Part shown: one piece after another, positions 1 to 7,712 of the stretch
Layout: every line of letters begins with the position of its first letter
Position numbering within the stretch: the stretch's first letter is position 1
Source: Chloroflexi bacterium bin20
Lineage (GTDB): Bacteria; Chloroflexota; Anaerolineae; Aggregatilineales; Phototrophicaceae
Reading direction: 5' to 3'
Assembly: GCA_002238485.1 (NCBI GenBank)
Contig: MPMG01000009.1
Span: forward strand, 1-64,000
DNA: 64,000 nucleotides
The notes under the pieces: generated by a model
Told to the model about the DNA's origin: nothing
Databases searched by the model: none
What the model saw: only the letters and a program-made list of their open reading frames with translations
Program-made: the position numbers and the translations under genes

Positions 1-320
1 GGGGGGACTGAGGGGGGTTGTGCCTCCCCCCGACTTTTCGGGGGGACTGAGGGGGGTTGTGCCTCCCCCCGACTTTTCGGGGGGACTGAGGGGGGTTGCC
101 TCCCCCCGACTTTTCGGGGGGACTGAGGGGGGTTGCCTCCCCCTGACTTTTCGGGGGGACTGAGGGGGGTCTTGGCCCGCCCCCTGTCTTGGGGGGGGGG
201 CGGGGGGGGCTCCCCCCCCCCCGTCTTTTGGGGGGGAGTGGGGGGGGTTGCCTCCCCCTGACTTTTCGGGGGGACTGAGGGGGGTTGTGCCTCCCCCCGA
301 CTTTTCGGGGGGCTGCAGGG
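1..320. repeat. Tandem array of G-rich palindromic repeats, about 37-39 bp per unit
   Basis: About eight imperfect head-to-tail units. The clearest start near 1, 40, 79, 116, 153 and 268. Each contains a perfect hairpin, CCCCCCGA-CTTT-TCGGGGGG, followed by ACTGAGGGGGG and TTG(TG)CCTCCC. Units between about 170 and 250 have degenerated into long G and C runs. The same unit recurs in reverse orientation inside the permease gene at 62981-63970 and singly near 1398, 1617 and 48433. This is a dispersed family, not local simple sequence. No gene is visible here. Confidence 0.9.
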
Positions 321-360
321 CTGTGGTAAAATGCGGCGAAATGTGGCGCAAGGACATCCC

Positions 361-1446
361 ATGTACAATCCCAAGGCACATCTAAAGCGACTGGTCGAGA
401 CGCACGCGCCCAGCGGCTACGAAAGGCCAGTGGCTGAACTGCTGCGTGATGAGTGGGCGGCGCTTGTGGACGAATACGAAAGCGACCGCCTGGGCAGTTT
501 GATCGGCATCAAGCGCGGACAGGACGGCGGACGCAAAATCATGCTGGCGGCGCATATGGACGAGATCGGCTTGATGGTGCGCGAGATCGTCGATGGCTTC
601 GTCTATGTGCATCGCATCAGCGGTATCGACCCGCGCGTGATGCTGGCGCAGCCGGTTTTGGTGCATGGCGAGCGCGCTCTGCCCGGCGTCGTCGCCACCA
701 TGCCGCCGCACATGTTGACAGCCCGCGATAGAAAACACTATCCGCCCATCGATGCGCTGGTGGTCGATCTGGGCTTGCCGGCGCGCGAGGTCGAACAGAT
801 CGTGCGCGTTGGCGACCTGGTCACCATGGACGCGCCCATGATCGACCTCAATGGGCGGCTGGCGGCATCCAAAGCCATGGACGACCGCGCCTGCATCGCT
901 GTCATCACCACCTGCCTGGAGCTGCTGCGCGGCATGCGGCACGAGTGGGATGTCTTCGCTGCAGCCACGGTGCAAGAAGAAGTCGGCTTGCGCGGCGCAA
1001 CCACGGCCGCCAACCACATCAGGCCCGATTGCGCAATCGCCCTGGATGTGGGATTCGCCGATCAGCCGGGACTAGCCAATGGGGCCAAGCTGGGCGGGGG
1101 ACCGCAGCTGGGCATCGGCGCGAACTTCCACCCCAAAATGGTCAAACGGCTGCAAGATGTCGCCGCCTATCACGATATCTGCTGGCAGCGCGATATCATG
1201 CCGGCGCGCACCGGCACCGATGCCTGGGCGATCCAGGTCGCGCGCGAGGGCGTCCCGACTGCCCTGCTGAGCATTCCCCTGCGCAACATGCACTCGCCTG
1301 TCGAGACCCTGGACCTGAAAGACATCGAACGTTGCGGACGCCTGTTGGCGCATTTCATCTGCGCGCTGGATGAAGAATTTATCGAGTACCTATCGCTGCA
1401 ACCCCCCTCAATCCCCCCGACAGGTCAGGGGAAAGCGCAATCGTAG
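361..1446 (+). CDS. M42 family metallopeptidase (glutamyl aminopeptidase / deblocking aminopeptidase)
   Basis: A cytosolic two-zinc aminopeptidase of about 361 residues, the usual size for M42. It removes N-terminal residues from peptides, and M42 enzymes form tetrahedral dodecamers. Counting from the ATG at 361, the metal and catalytic residues are visible: H65 and D67 in AAHMDEIG, D174 in AMDDRA, E206/E207 in VQEEVGLRG, D229 in ALDVGF, and H311 in NMHSPVE. I chose 361 because the family begins close to the LKRLVETHAPSGYE segment; an in-frame ATG at 331 would add ten residues of no family character. The last 16 or so residues (PPSIPPTGQGKAQS) are read from a copy of the G-rich repeat, so the native C-terminus was probably altered by repeat insertion. 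It has no operon partner. Confidence 0.93.
   Translation: MYNPKAHLKRLVETHAPSGYERPVAELLRDEWAALVDEYESDRLGSLIGIKRGQDGGRKIMLAAHMDEIGLMVREIVDGFVYVHRISGIDPRVMLAQPVLVHGERALPGVVATMPPHMLTARDRKHYPPIDALVVDLGLPAREVEQIVRVGDLVTMDAPMIDLNGRLAASKAMDDRACIAVITTCLELLRGMRHEWDVFAAATVQEEVGLRGATTAANHIRPDCAIALDVGFADQPGLANGAKLGGGPQLGIGANFHPKMVKRLQDVAAYHDICWQRDIMPARTGTDAWAIQVAREGVPTALLSIPLRNMHSPVETLDLKDIERCGRLLAHFICALDEEFIEYLSLQPPSIPPTGQGKAQS
1395..1440. repeat. Single G/C-rich repeat copy overlapping the end of the M42 gene
   Basis: The run CAACCCCCCTCAATCCCCCC followed by GACAGGTC matches the reverse orientation of the array unit at 1-320. It encodes the final residues and stop region of the peptidase. It is one degenerate unit. 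Confidence 0.6.
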
Positions 1447-1545
1447 CTACTCTCTCGGTGGTCAGCGTCTACGCGACCCGATTCTTCGGGGAGGGCTGGG
1501 GTGGGGAAGACAACTCCTCAGCTTCCAACAACTCAAGAGGCAGTA

Positions 1546-1650
1546 GTGGAGAATTCCGTGTACATGGGGATTTTCCCATCCTCGCCCTATGGACAGAATC
1601 GGCGCGTAATTTGCTTCCCCTCGACTTTTCGGGGGGACCGAGGGGGGTAA
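1546..1650. repeat. Partial MITE-like element with internal G-rich hairpin
   Basis: GTGGAGAATTCCGTGTACAT at 1546 matches the left end of the intact element at 48361 (GGGAGTGGCGAATTCCGTGT). It is followed at 1617-1650 by the hairpin CGACTTTTCGGGGGGACCGA. The right inverted end is missing, so this copy looks truncated. The whole 1447-1665 interval holds no gene. 1485-1510 is also G-rich (GGGGAGGGCTGGGGTGGGGA) and may be a separate repeat. Confidence 0.6.
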
Positions 1651-1665
1651 ACTTTGGGCTTACGC

Positions 1666-2820
1666 CTAGAGATACAGCGCTTTGGCTTCGGCGAAGAGCT
1701 TCTTCAGGTCTGCCAGCAGCTTGCTTGCATCGCCGCCGTGCATCAAGTATTCGCGGATCGGCGCGCCAGCATGATCCTGGAAGTGCAGATAGCCCGGGAA
1801 GCGCGGACGCAGATAGGCGCGATCCAAGGCTGGCAACGTATTAAGAAAGTAGTTGCTGCTGCGCCGATTGACCTCGTCATCCAGCCAGGCGCTGCGATGC
1901 CCAGGCTGCCCGCCATTTTCAAAGAAGATGGTGCGCTGGACGAGCGGACTGGCGCTGTACATGGCGTAATCGCAAGCCACCTGCAGATTCTTGCAAGCGG
2001 CTGATATCGCCAAGCCCGTGCCACCGAGCGTCGACTGGCAGCGCCCCTGTCCGCCGATAGCGACCATGTCATCAAAGACCAAAATCTTGTCCGAATAGCC
2101 GGCGCGCGAATAATTGCTATAGCCATAGGCGAAAGGGCAATAGACATAGTCATCGCGCCGCGAAAGCGCCTCGTAGACCGCGATGGGATTCCAGTCGAAG
2201 ATAGCGCGCGGGCAAAGATTCGCCAATTCTCGCAGTTGCTCCAGCGCGTCCAGGCACATGGCATCGCTGGCGGCCCACTCGTCATCCACGAATGGCGGCT
2301 CGCCCTGCGTCGCGCAGAGCATGTAGAAGTTCATCAATGTGTCGATCGGGATGCCGGGCATGATCACCCGCCCAGCGCGCGCCAATGCCAGCAGGTCATC
2401 CCAACTTTGCGGCAACTGCAAGTCATAGCGCGCCAGCAAATCCGGACGATACGATGCGACCGGCGTCGCGGCGTCTATGGCCAGCGCGCACTGGCTGCCA
2501 TCAAAGATATAGCTGGGATGCGACTGCCCGACCGAGTTTGCGGCTTGATCACGCAGATAGTCGGCAGGCAGATGCTCGTTCAGCGGCATCAGCACGCCAC
2601 TGTGCGCGGCAAAACCAGCCCAGGGATGGTCGATGACCAGCAGATCGTAGCGCTCAGCCAGACCCTGGATAGGCGCGTCGGCGAATTCTTGCAGCGACCG
2701 CTTGTCCCAGTTGATCTCTACCTGTGGGTGCATCTCGCAGAAACGTTGCGCCGTTGCCACCACCGAAACAAAGCCGCGCGAATGATTCCAGGTGATGCCG
2801 CGCAAATGCGTTTTCGTCAT
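1666..2820 (-). CDS. Family 1 solute-binding-like protein without signal peptide
   Basis: A 384-residue protein with the overall pattern of carbohydrate ABC solute-binding proteins: a start like LRGITWNHSRGF, then YDLLVIDHPWAG, MPLNEHLP, LPQSWDDLLALA, and a late GQPGHRSAW segment followed by a helical tail. It starts MTKTHLRG with no hydrophobic segment, so it should be cytosolic unless the start is wrong. A good ribosome site (AAAGGGG, about 6 nt upstream) supports this start. There are no permeases beside it. From memory, such leaderless binding-protein relatives often neighbour CoA transferase genes, and one is present at 23643. A cytosolic sugar or acyl-ligand sensor or carrier is possible, but the function is not established. 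Confidence 0.7.
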   Translation of the reverse strand: MTKTHLRGITWNHSRGFVSVVATAQRFCEMHPQVEINWDKRSLQEFADAPIQGLAERYDLLVIDHPWAGFAAHSGVLMPLNEHLPADYLRDQAANSVGQSHPSYIFDGSQCALAIDAATPVASYRPDLLARYDLQLPQSWDDLLALARAGRVIMPGIPIDTLMNFYMLCATQGEPPFVDDEWAASDAMCLDALEQLRELANLCPRAIFDWNPIAVYEALSRRDDYVYCPFAYGYSNYSRAGYSDKILVFDDMVAIGGQGRCQSTLGGTGLAISAACKNLQVACDYAMYSASPLVQRTIFFENGGQPGHRSAWLDDEVNRRSSNYFLNTLPALDRAYLRPRFPGYLHFQDHAGAPIREYLMHGGDASKLLADLKKLFAEAKALYL

Positions 2821-2914
2821 ACGATGCCCCTTTCAGCCGTCTGTCGCTTGGCAACCGCCACCATTCTAGCAGAAGCGCTTGTCCGCTTACCCCCTGCCTC
2901 TCATTCCGGGCGCT

Positions 2915-2972
2915 GCAGAGGCGAGCCATTGGGTCGCCCGATGACTTCGTATCCAGCAAATTCGCCACTCCC
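2915..2972. repeat. Dispersed palindromic repeat joined to a solo MITE-like right end
   Basis: 2915-2940 (AGGCGAGCCATTGGGTCGCC) belongs to the family also seen at 5856, 22679, 23091 and 42718. It is followed at 2950-2972 by TATCCAGCAAATTCGCCACT and CCC, the right terminus of the element at 48361-48495. Its last 14 bases are the exact complement of that element's left end. No gene lies between 2821 and 3008. Confidence 0.7.
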
Positions 2973-3008
2973 TGCCCGCTGTAGCTCTGTGGTGAAGTTC
3001 CGCCTTGC

Positions 3009-4022
3009 TCACCCAGCCAACTCCAGCACATCAAGCGCGAAAGGCAACTGCGGACGCGTGCCAAAGCCCAGGCTGAATTGATTCCAATTTGTGACATAAA
3101 GCCGCCCACGCCCCGCATCCAGCGCCACATCGCTCGCGCCGCGGAAGTCACGCGCCAGCATCGCCAATTCGCCATGATGCAGACGCGCCGCCCGATTCCA
3201 GCCCAGCAGCGCGACATAGACTTCGCCATCAGGAGCGACATCAATACCATCGAATCCATAGCCGCGCTCATCGAGGTCGGCAAAAAGCAGTTCGGTCGCG
3301 GCCTCAGGATCAGGCGCATCAACAGGTACACGGAAGATGGCATCGTTGGCGCTGTCAGTGACCAGCAGGGCGTGGCGAAGGCTGTCGTAAGCCAATCCGG
3401 TCGGGGCGGCGCTAATATCGTCTGGCAGCCAGAACAGGTCCAGGCTGCGCTGGCGCATCCCATAACGCAATACACGCGGCGGATCGCGGTCGCTGATATA
3501 GATGATGCCGTCGCGGTCGACTGCAATATCATCGGGCAGCATGACACCTTCGTATAGCCCGGGCGGAATCTCCACAATTGCTTCCAGGCTGCTGCCCTCA
3601 TATCGCCAGATGATTGCGCCCTGGGCATCCAGCGGCGTGATGCGGTCGAGGATGTAGAGCGCGCCATCGGCGCTGTCCAGCCCGCTGACGGAGCCAATGC
3701 GTTCGGTCGATCCTGGGATCTCGCGCACCGCGCCAGCGGGGTCGATCGCCCAGAGCGCGCCGGTCTTGTAACTGCCCGTATACACCGTGCCGTCCTGCGC
3801 CCATGCCAAGGCGGCCGGATAGGCAGAATCGCCGGGCAGCTGCGCAAACTCGCGCACAGCGACGCCTTCAGCGACAGCAAGCGGCAGAGAACGGGGAGCG
3901 CTGCCCACAACGAACCAAGTCATGACCACGATCAGCACAGCGCCAATCAACAGGCTCAATAACAGGAAGAGTACTGCGCGCAAGCGGGTGCGGCGGGTGG
4001 GTTTGGTCTCGATTTCAGTCAC
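3009..4022 (-). CDS. Membrane-anchored SMP-30/gluconolactonase-like beta-propeller
   Basis: 337 residues from a GTG start. Residues 1-13 are basic, 16-41 form one strong transmembrane helix (VLFLLLSLLIGAVLIVVMTW), and the rest is an outward-facing six-bladed propeller. Blade motifs recur as short hydrophobic strands ending in an acidic turn: AALAWAQDGTVYTGS, SGLDSADGALYILDR, DDIAVDRDGIIYISDRD, TGLAYDSLRHALLVTDS, FDGIDVAPDGEVYVALLG and ASDVALDAGRGRLYVTNW. That is the layout of SMP-30 / strictosidine-synthase-like proteins, which include sugar lactonases. Substrate is unknown. The propeller could instead be a binding module. The upstream ribosome site is weak, so the start is provisional. Confidence 0.75.
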   Translation of the reverse strand: MTEIETKPTRRTRLRAVLFLLLSLLIGAVLIVVMTWFVVGSAPRSLPLAVAEGVAVREFAQLPGDSAYPAALAWAQDGTVYTGSYKTGALWAIDPAGAVREIPGSTERIGSVSGLDSADGALYILDRITPLDAQGAIIWRYEGSSLEAIVEIPPGLYEGVMLPDDIAVDRDGIIYISDRDPPRVLRYGMRQRSLDLFWLPDDISAAPTGLAYDSLRHALLVTDSANDAIFRVPVDAPDPEAATELLFADLDERGYGFDGIDVAPDGEVYVALLGWNRAARLHHGELAMLARDFRGASDVALDAGRGRLYVTNWNQFSLGFGTRPQLPFALDVLELAG

Positions 4023-4175
4023 GAGTCATTCTGTCGGCACTGGCGGACGGATGCGCGCCTATGGTAAATCAGTCGCGCCCAGCCTACAATATGCGCTGAT
4101 GATCCCCGTGTTCAAGCAGCTTCGCGCTTTGGGGCTGGTCATGCTCTGGTTGTCGCTGCGAGGCGACCCGCCCGA

Positions 4176-5825
4176 CTAAGCGCGCAGTTCTGTGCCGGGC
4201 ACGCTGACCGGACTTGCGCCAGCTGCCTCCGCGCGACCCAGCAGGACATCCGCAGCCGCCAGCGCCGCGCAAGGGCGAAAACTGAAAGCGCAGACATAGC
4301 CGTCGATTTCCGGGAAGTCCGCCAGTTCATAAGGCTCGCAGAGCGCCAATACCAGCAGTCGCGCGCCCACCGACTCATGCAGCGCGCGCACGATCTGCGC
4401 TTGTCGGGAGCGGTCGAAATCCATGCCCGGCAACGTGTAATTCTCGGTTACGGCGATGATGACGCCCTCCACAGGCAGGTCGGCGGCGTCAATGTCTTCC
4501 GCGGCGATGATCTGCACATGGCTGGCAGCAGCCTGCATTGCCTCGGCAAAGACATCAAAAGCCGGTTTAGCCTGGTTCGGACCGATGCCGCGCGTCTTCG
4601 TCAGCACATTATAGGCGCTGCGCAGCGTGGTATTGACCAGCGTCAGGGGCGCGGACAGGTCGACAGGCAGCAAGCCATGGCGGTCGCGGATGATACTGAT
4701 GGCGCGTCCGGCGATATCCCGCTCTGTGGCGCGATGCTCTGCGCAGCCGACCAGGGCAGTTTCGGGCAGCGCTTCGGTGCTGAAGCCCGCTTCGGTTTTC
4801 AGCCGCAAGATGCGCCCGACCGCCTCGTCAACCCGCGACATGGCAATGCGACCAGCCTTGACAGCGGCAATCACTGCGCCGATCAAGGCGCGCTGATTCG
4901 CCAGGTATTGGCTGGCATCATGGTCATAATGCTCTTCCGCCAGCATCATCAGGTCAACGCCGGCATTGAATCCCTGGATGACGGCATCGGCAGGCTCATA
5001 ATTGCGTTTCATAGAGTGCATATTCATGCTGTCCGAGACGACCAGCCCAGTGAAGCCCAGCTCGTCGCGCAGCAGGTCGCCCAGGATAATCGGCGAAAGC
5101 GTGGCCGGACGGACGGGGTCGAGCGCGCTGAAGATGATGTGCGAGGTCATGACAATTTTCGCGCCCGCCTCGATGCCTGCCGCAAAAGGCGCCAAGTCAA
5201 TTTGCAGCAGTTCATCGCGACTGCGATTCACAGTCGGCAAGCCACGGTGGCTGTCCAGCCGTGTATCGCCGTGCCCGGGGAAGTGCTTCAGGGTGGCAAC
5301 CGCGCCATTGTCTTGCGCGCCTCGCACCGCAGCAGCTGTCATCTCGGCGACCAGCGCGGGTTGCTCGCCAAAGGAGCGCATGCCGATGATGGAGTTCTGC
5401 GGGTTGGAGTTGCAGTCGGCGGCAGGACCCAGCACGACATTCAAGCCCACCGCCATGAGTTCGCGGGCGATCGTGCCATACATGCGGCGGGCACAGTCGG
5501 GGTCGGCGCTTGCTCCCAGCGCCATATTGCCCGGTCCCATGGCGCTTTCGGCTGTCATGACCGACCAGGCGCCTTCTTGATCTGCGCCCAGCAGCAGCGG
5601 GATGCCCAAACGGGTGCCGCGCGCAAAGGATTGCAGGCTGTTGCACAAGCGCAGAGCCGCCGCCGCGGTGGGCACATTCTCGTCGCTAATGTAGGCGCCG
5701 CCAACCAGATGCTCGACCATCAGGATGCGCGCTTCGTCCAGTTGGTCGCTGGCAAATGCCAACATGAACATCTGCCCGATCTTTTCTTCGACCGTCATGC
5801 TGACGATCGCGGCCTGGATGTTCAT
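4176..5825 (-). CDS. Glycoside hydrolase family 3, NagZ-like beta-N-acetylhexosaminidase
   Basis: 549 residues, no signal peptide, so probably cytosolic. It acts on sugars brought in by the two permeases just upstream in the same operon (51 bp gap). The NagZ-type loop KHFPGHGDT (180-188) and D191-S-H193 supply the acid/base dyad, and D265 in VVSDSMNMH is the expected nucleophile. A C-terminal alpha/beta GH3 domain follows from about 380. The start is set at 5825, where AGGGG precedes ATG; an ATG eight codons upstream has no such site. NagZ members release GlcNAc from muropeptides or chitobiose and some act as phosphorylases, so the exact substrate is open. The C-terminal domain is longer than in minimal NagZ. 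Confidence 0.88.
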   Translation of the reverse strand: MNIQAAIVSMTVEEKIGQMFMLAFASDQLDEARILMVEHLVGGAYISDENVPTAAAALRLCNSLQSFARGTRLGIPLLLGADQEGAWSVMTAESAMGPGNMALGASADPDCARRMYGTIARELMAVGLNVVLGPAADCNSNPQNSIIGMRSFGEQPALVAEMTAAAVRGAQDNGAVATLKHFPGHGDTRLDSHRGLPTVNRSRDELLQIDLAPFAAGIEAGAKIVMTSHIIFSALDPVRPATLSPIILGDLLRDELGFTGLVVSDSMNMHSMKRNYEPADAVIQGFNAGVDLMMLAEEHYDHDASQYLANQRALIGAVIAAVKAGRIAMSRVDEAVGRILRLKTEAGFSTEALPETALVGCAEHRATERDIAGRAISIIRDRHGLLPVDLSAPLTLVNTTLRSAYNVLTKTRGIGPNQAKPAFDVFAEAMQAAASHVQIIAAEDIDAADLPVEGVIIAVTENYTLPGMDFDRSRQAQIVRALHESVGARLLVLALCEPYELADFPEIDGYVCAFSFRPCAALAAADVLLGRAEAAGASPVSVPGTELRA

Positions 5826-5855
5826 GGAAAACCCCTTTTTGCGTTGCATTTGTGC

Positions 5856-5880
5856 GGAGTACCCGATGGCTCGTCCCTAC
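5856..5880. repeat. Dispersed palindromic repeat copy between permease and GH3 gene
   Basis: GAGTACCCGATGGCTCGTCC followed by CTAC resembles the GGCGACCCAGTGGCTCGCCC family. It overlaps the permease stop codon, so it was probably transcribed as an operon spacer hairpin. Confidence 0.5.
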
Positions 5881-6761
5881 TTCACCGCGCCCATGGTCAA
5901 GCCGCGCACCAGATAGCGCTGGAAGAAGAGCGCCATGATGAAAGGCGGCAGCATGGTGACAACCGCCGCGGCTGACATGTCTTCCCATGCGACCTCGTAC
6001 TGCCCGATGAAGAGCGTCAACACGATGGTCAACGGCTGTGAATCGTTGGTGCGCGTGAAAATCAACGGGATCAGGAAGTTGTTCCAGGTCGACAGCATCG
6101 CCACCAGGAAGACCGCCACCATGCCCGGGCGCGCCAGGGGCAAGATGATGCTGTAGACCAGCCGCCAGCGATTTGCGCCATCCACGCGCGCCGCGTCTTG
6201 AATCTCGGCAGGGATATCGCGCACAAACGTCGTCATCATCCACACCGCCAGCGGCAGCAGCAAGGTAACAAATATCAGGATCAAGCCCAGCAAAGTATCG
6301 ATCAGTTCCAGCTGCGACATCAGGAAGAAGAGCGCGATCAGCGATACCCAGATCGGCAGCGGCAGCATGAACATGATGAGCAGGAAGATCAGATTCCTGC
6401 CTCGAAAGCGCATGCGCGCGAAGGCATAACCCGCGCCTGTCGCCAGCAAGGTTACAATGCCGGCCGCGCCCACGCTGATGATGATGCTGTTGCGCAAGCC
6501 AGCGCCCATCAAATCGGCTGTTGGTGAAAAACCGCCCGCGCGAAACTTTGCGCCCTGCGTAAAAATAGTTTGGTAGGAATCGAAGGTTGGCTGGCTGGGA
6601 AACCAGATTTTGTAAGGGCGAGCGTATAGCTCCTTGCGCGTGGATATGCTGCTGACGAAGACCCAGTAGATCGGCGCAAGCGCCCAGATCAGCACGATGG
6701 CGCAGAGCGCATAAATGAAAGTCAGCCGTAGCCGCTCTTGCCCGCGCAAACCCAGCTTCAT
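5877..6761 (-). CDS. Carbohydrate ABC transporter permease, MalG type (importer 1)
   Basis: 294 residues with six predicted transmembrane helices. It has the cytosolic EAA loop DAARVDGANRWRLVYSIILP that docks the ATPase, and the typical MalG C-terminus RGLTMGAVK. It forms the heterodimeric pore with the product of 6758-7669, overlapping its stop by 4 nt (ATGA) with a strong GCAGGAGG site, so the two are translationally coupled. Substrate is delivered by the binding protein at 10002-11231. No ATPase gene is adjacent. The specificity is unknown, but the downstream GH3 gene suggests an aminosugar or small oligosaccharide. Confidence 0.93.
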   Translation of the reverse strand: MKLGLRGQERLRLTFIYALCAIVLIWALAPIYWVFVSSISTRKELYARPYKIWFPSQPTFDSYQTIFTQGAKFRAGGFSPTADLMGAGLRNSIIISVGAAGIVTLLATGAGYAFARMRFRGRNLIFLLIMFMLPLPIWVSLIALFFLMSQLELIDTLLGLILIFVTLLLPLAVWMMTTFVRDIPAEIQDAARVDGANRWRLVYSIILPLARPGMVAVFLVAMLSTWNNFLIPLIFTRTNDSQPLTIVLTLFIGQYEVAWEDMSAAAVVTMLPPFIMALFFQRYLVRGLTMGAVK

Positions 6762-7669
6762 GCCTCCTGCACCCCCTGGTTGTAGACGCGCAGCACGAAG
6801 ATCATGCCCACCGCCAGCGACATCAGCAGGATCAAATACGAAAGCGCCGCCCCCAGCCCCACGCGCAAGTCGCGGAAGACCAGTTCGTAGTTGTACAACA
6901 TCAATGTCTTGGTGAAAGGGTTGATGGAACCACCGGCCGAGCTGCCAGCTGTCAACGTCCACACGACATCAAAAATCTGAAAAGCAGCGATGAATTCCAC
7001 CACCAGGGCGATGCCGAAGGAAGGCAGCAGCAAAGGCAGCGTGATATATCGCACGCGGCCAAAGGCACTGGCGCCGTCTACCTTGGCGGCATCAAAGAGG
7101 TCGTCCGGGATGCTCTGCAAGCCTGCCAGCAAGATGATGGTGGGGAAGGCATAACGCGTCCAGGTTTGCACCACAGTCACCCAAAATATCTGGTGTTCGG
7201 GCGCGCGCAGCCACACCTGGTATTCGCTGATCAGCCCGAATTGATACAGCAAGCCATTCAGCGCGCCATATTCGCCATTGAGCAGCCAGCCCCACAAGAA
7301 GCCGTTGACCACGCCTGGCAGCATCCAGGGCAAGATCGCCAAGGTGCGCACCACGCCACGACCAGGAAAGCGCTGGTTCAAGAGCATGGCGATGCTGAAT
7401 GCCACGACCATCTCCAGCGGCAGGGTCATGATGACGACCTGGAAGCTGCGCCCGGTAACTTCCCAGAATTCGTCGTCGTTCAGCAGCTTGATGTAATTGT
7501 CCACGCCGACAGCTTTGGGCGGACGGCGGATGCGCAGGTTGCGGTTCGTCAGGCTCTGCCCGAATGTGTCCAGCGCGGGGTAATAGATGAAGAGCGCGAT
7601 CAACAGCAAGATCGGCGCGAGCACGATGAGGACATAGAGCGAATCGGAATTGAGGCGGCGAGGTTTCAT
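6758..7669 (-). CDS. Carbohydrate ABC transporter permease, MalF type (importer 1)
   Basis: About 303 residues with an N-terminal helix beginning SLYVLIVLAPILLLIALF, six helices in all, and the EAA loop DAAKVDGASAFGRVRYITLP. I placed the start at the ATG at 7669 (MKPRRLNSD), which is the normal distance ahead of helix 1. An in-frame ATG at 7720 lies inside the end of the restriction-modification gene and would add 17 residues that are probably not native. The original upstream flank was likely lost when that gene entered between this permease and its binding-protein gene. No strong ribosome site is visible at 7669, so expression may depend on read-through from upstream. Confidence 0.9.
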   Translation of the reverse strand: MKPRRLNSDSLYVLIVLAPILLLIALFIYYPALDTFGQSLTNRNLRIRRPPKAVGVDNYIKLLNDDEFWEVTGRSFQVVIMTLPLEMVVAFSIAMLLNQRFPGRGVVRTLAILPWMLPGVVNGFLWGWLLNGEYGALNGLLYQFGLISEYQVWLRAPEHQIFWVTVVQTWTRYAFPTIILLAGLQSIPDDLFDAAKVDGASAFGRVRYITLPLLLPSFGIALVVEFIAAFQIFDVVWTLTAGSSAGGSINPFTKTLMLYNYELVFRDLRVGLGAALSYLILLMSLAVGMIFVLRVYNQGVQEA

Positions 7670-7712
7670 CTGTCCGGTTCGTTCGCCACCGGTTAACTTC
7701 GGTAACCGATTC

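Noticed and set aside
1..320. CRISPR array
   Set aside because: The units are contiguous palindromes without unique spacers, and no cas gene is present in the window.
4377..5975. 532-codon open frame opposite the GH3 gene
   Set aside because: Antisense to catalytic motifs that are clearly conserved in the GH3 frame; composition is atypical.
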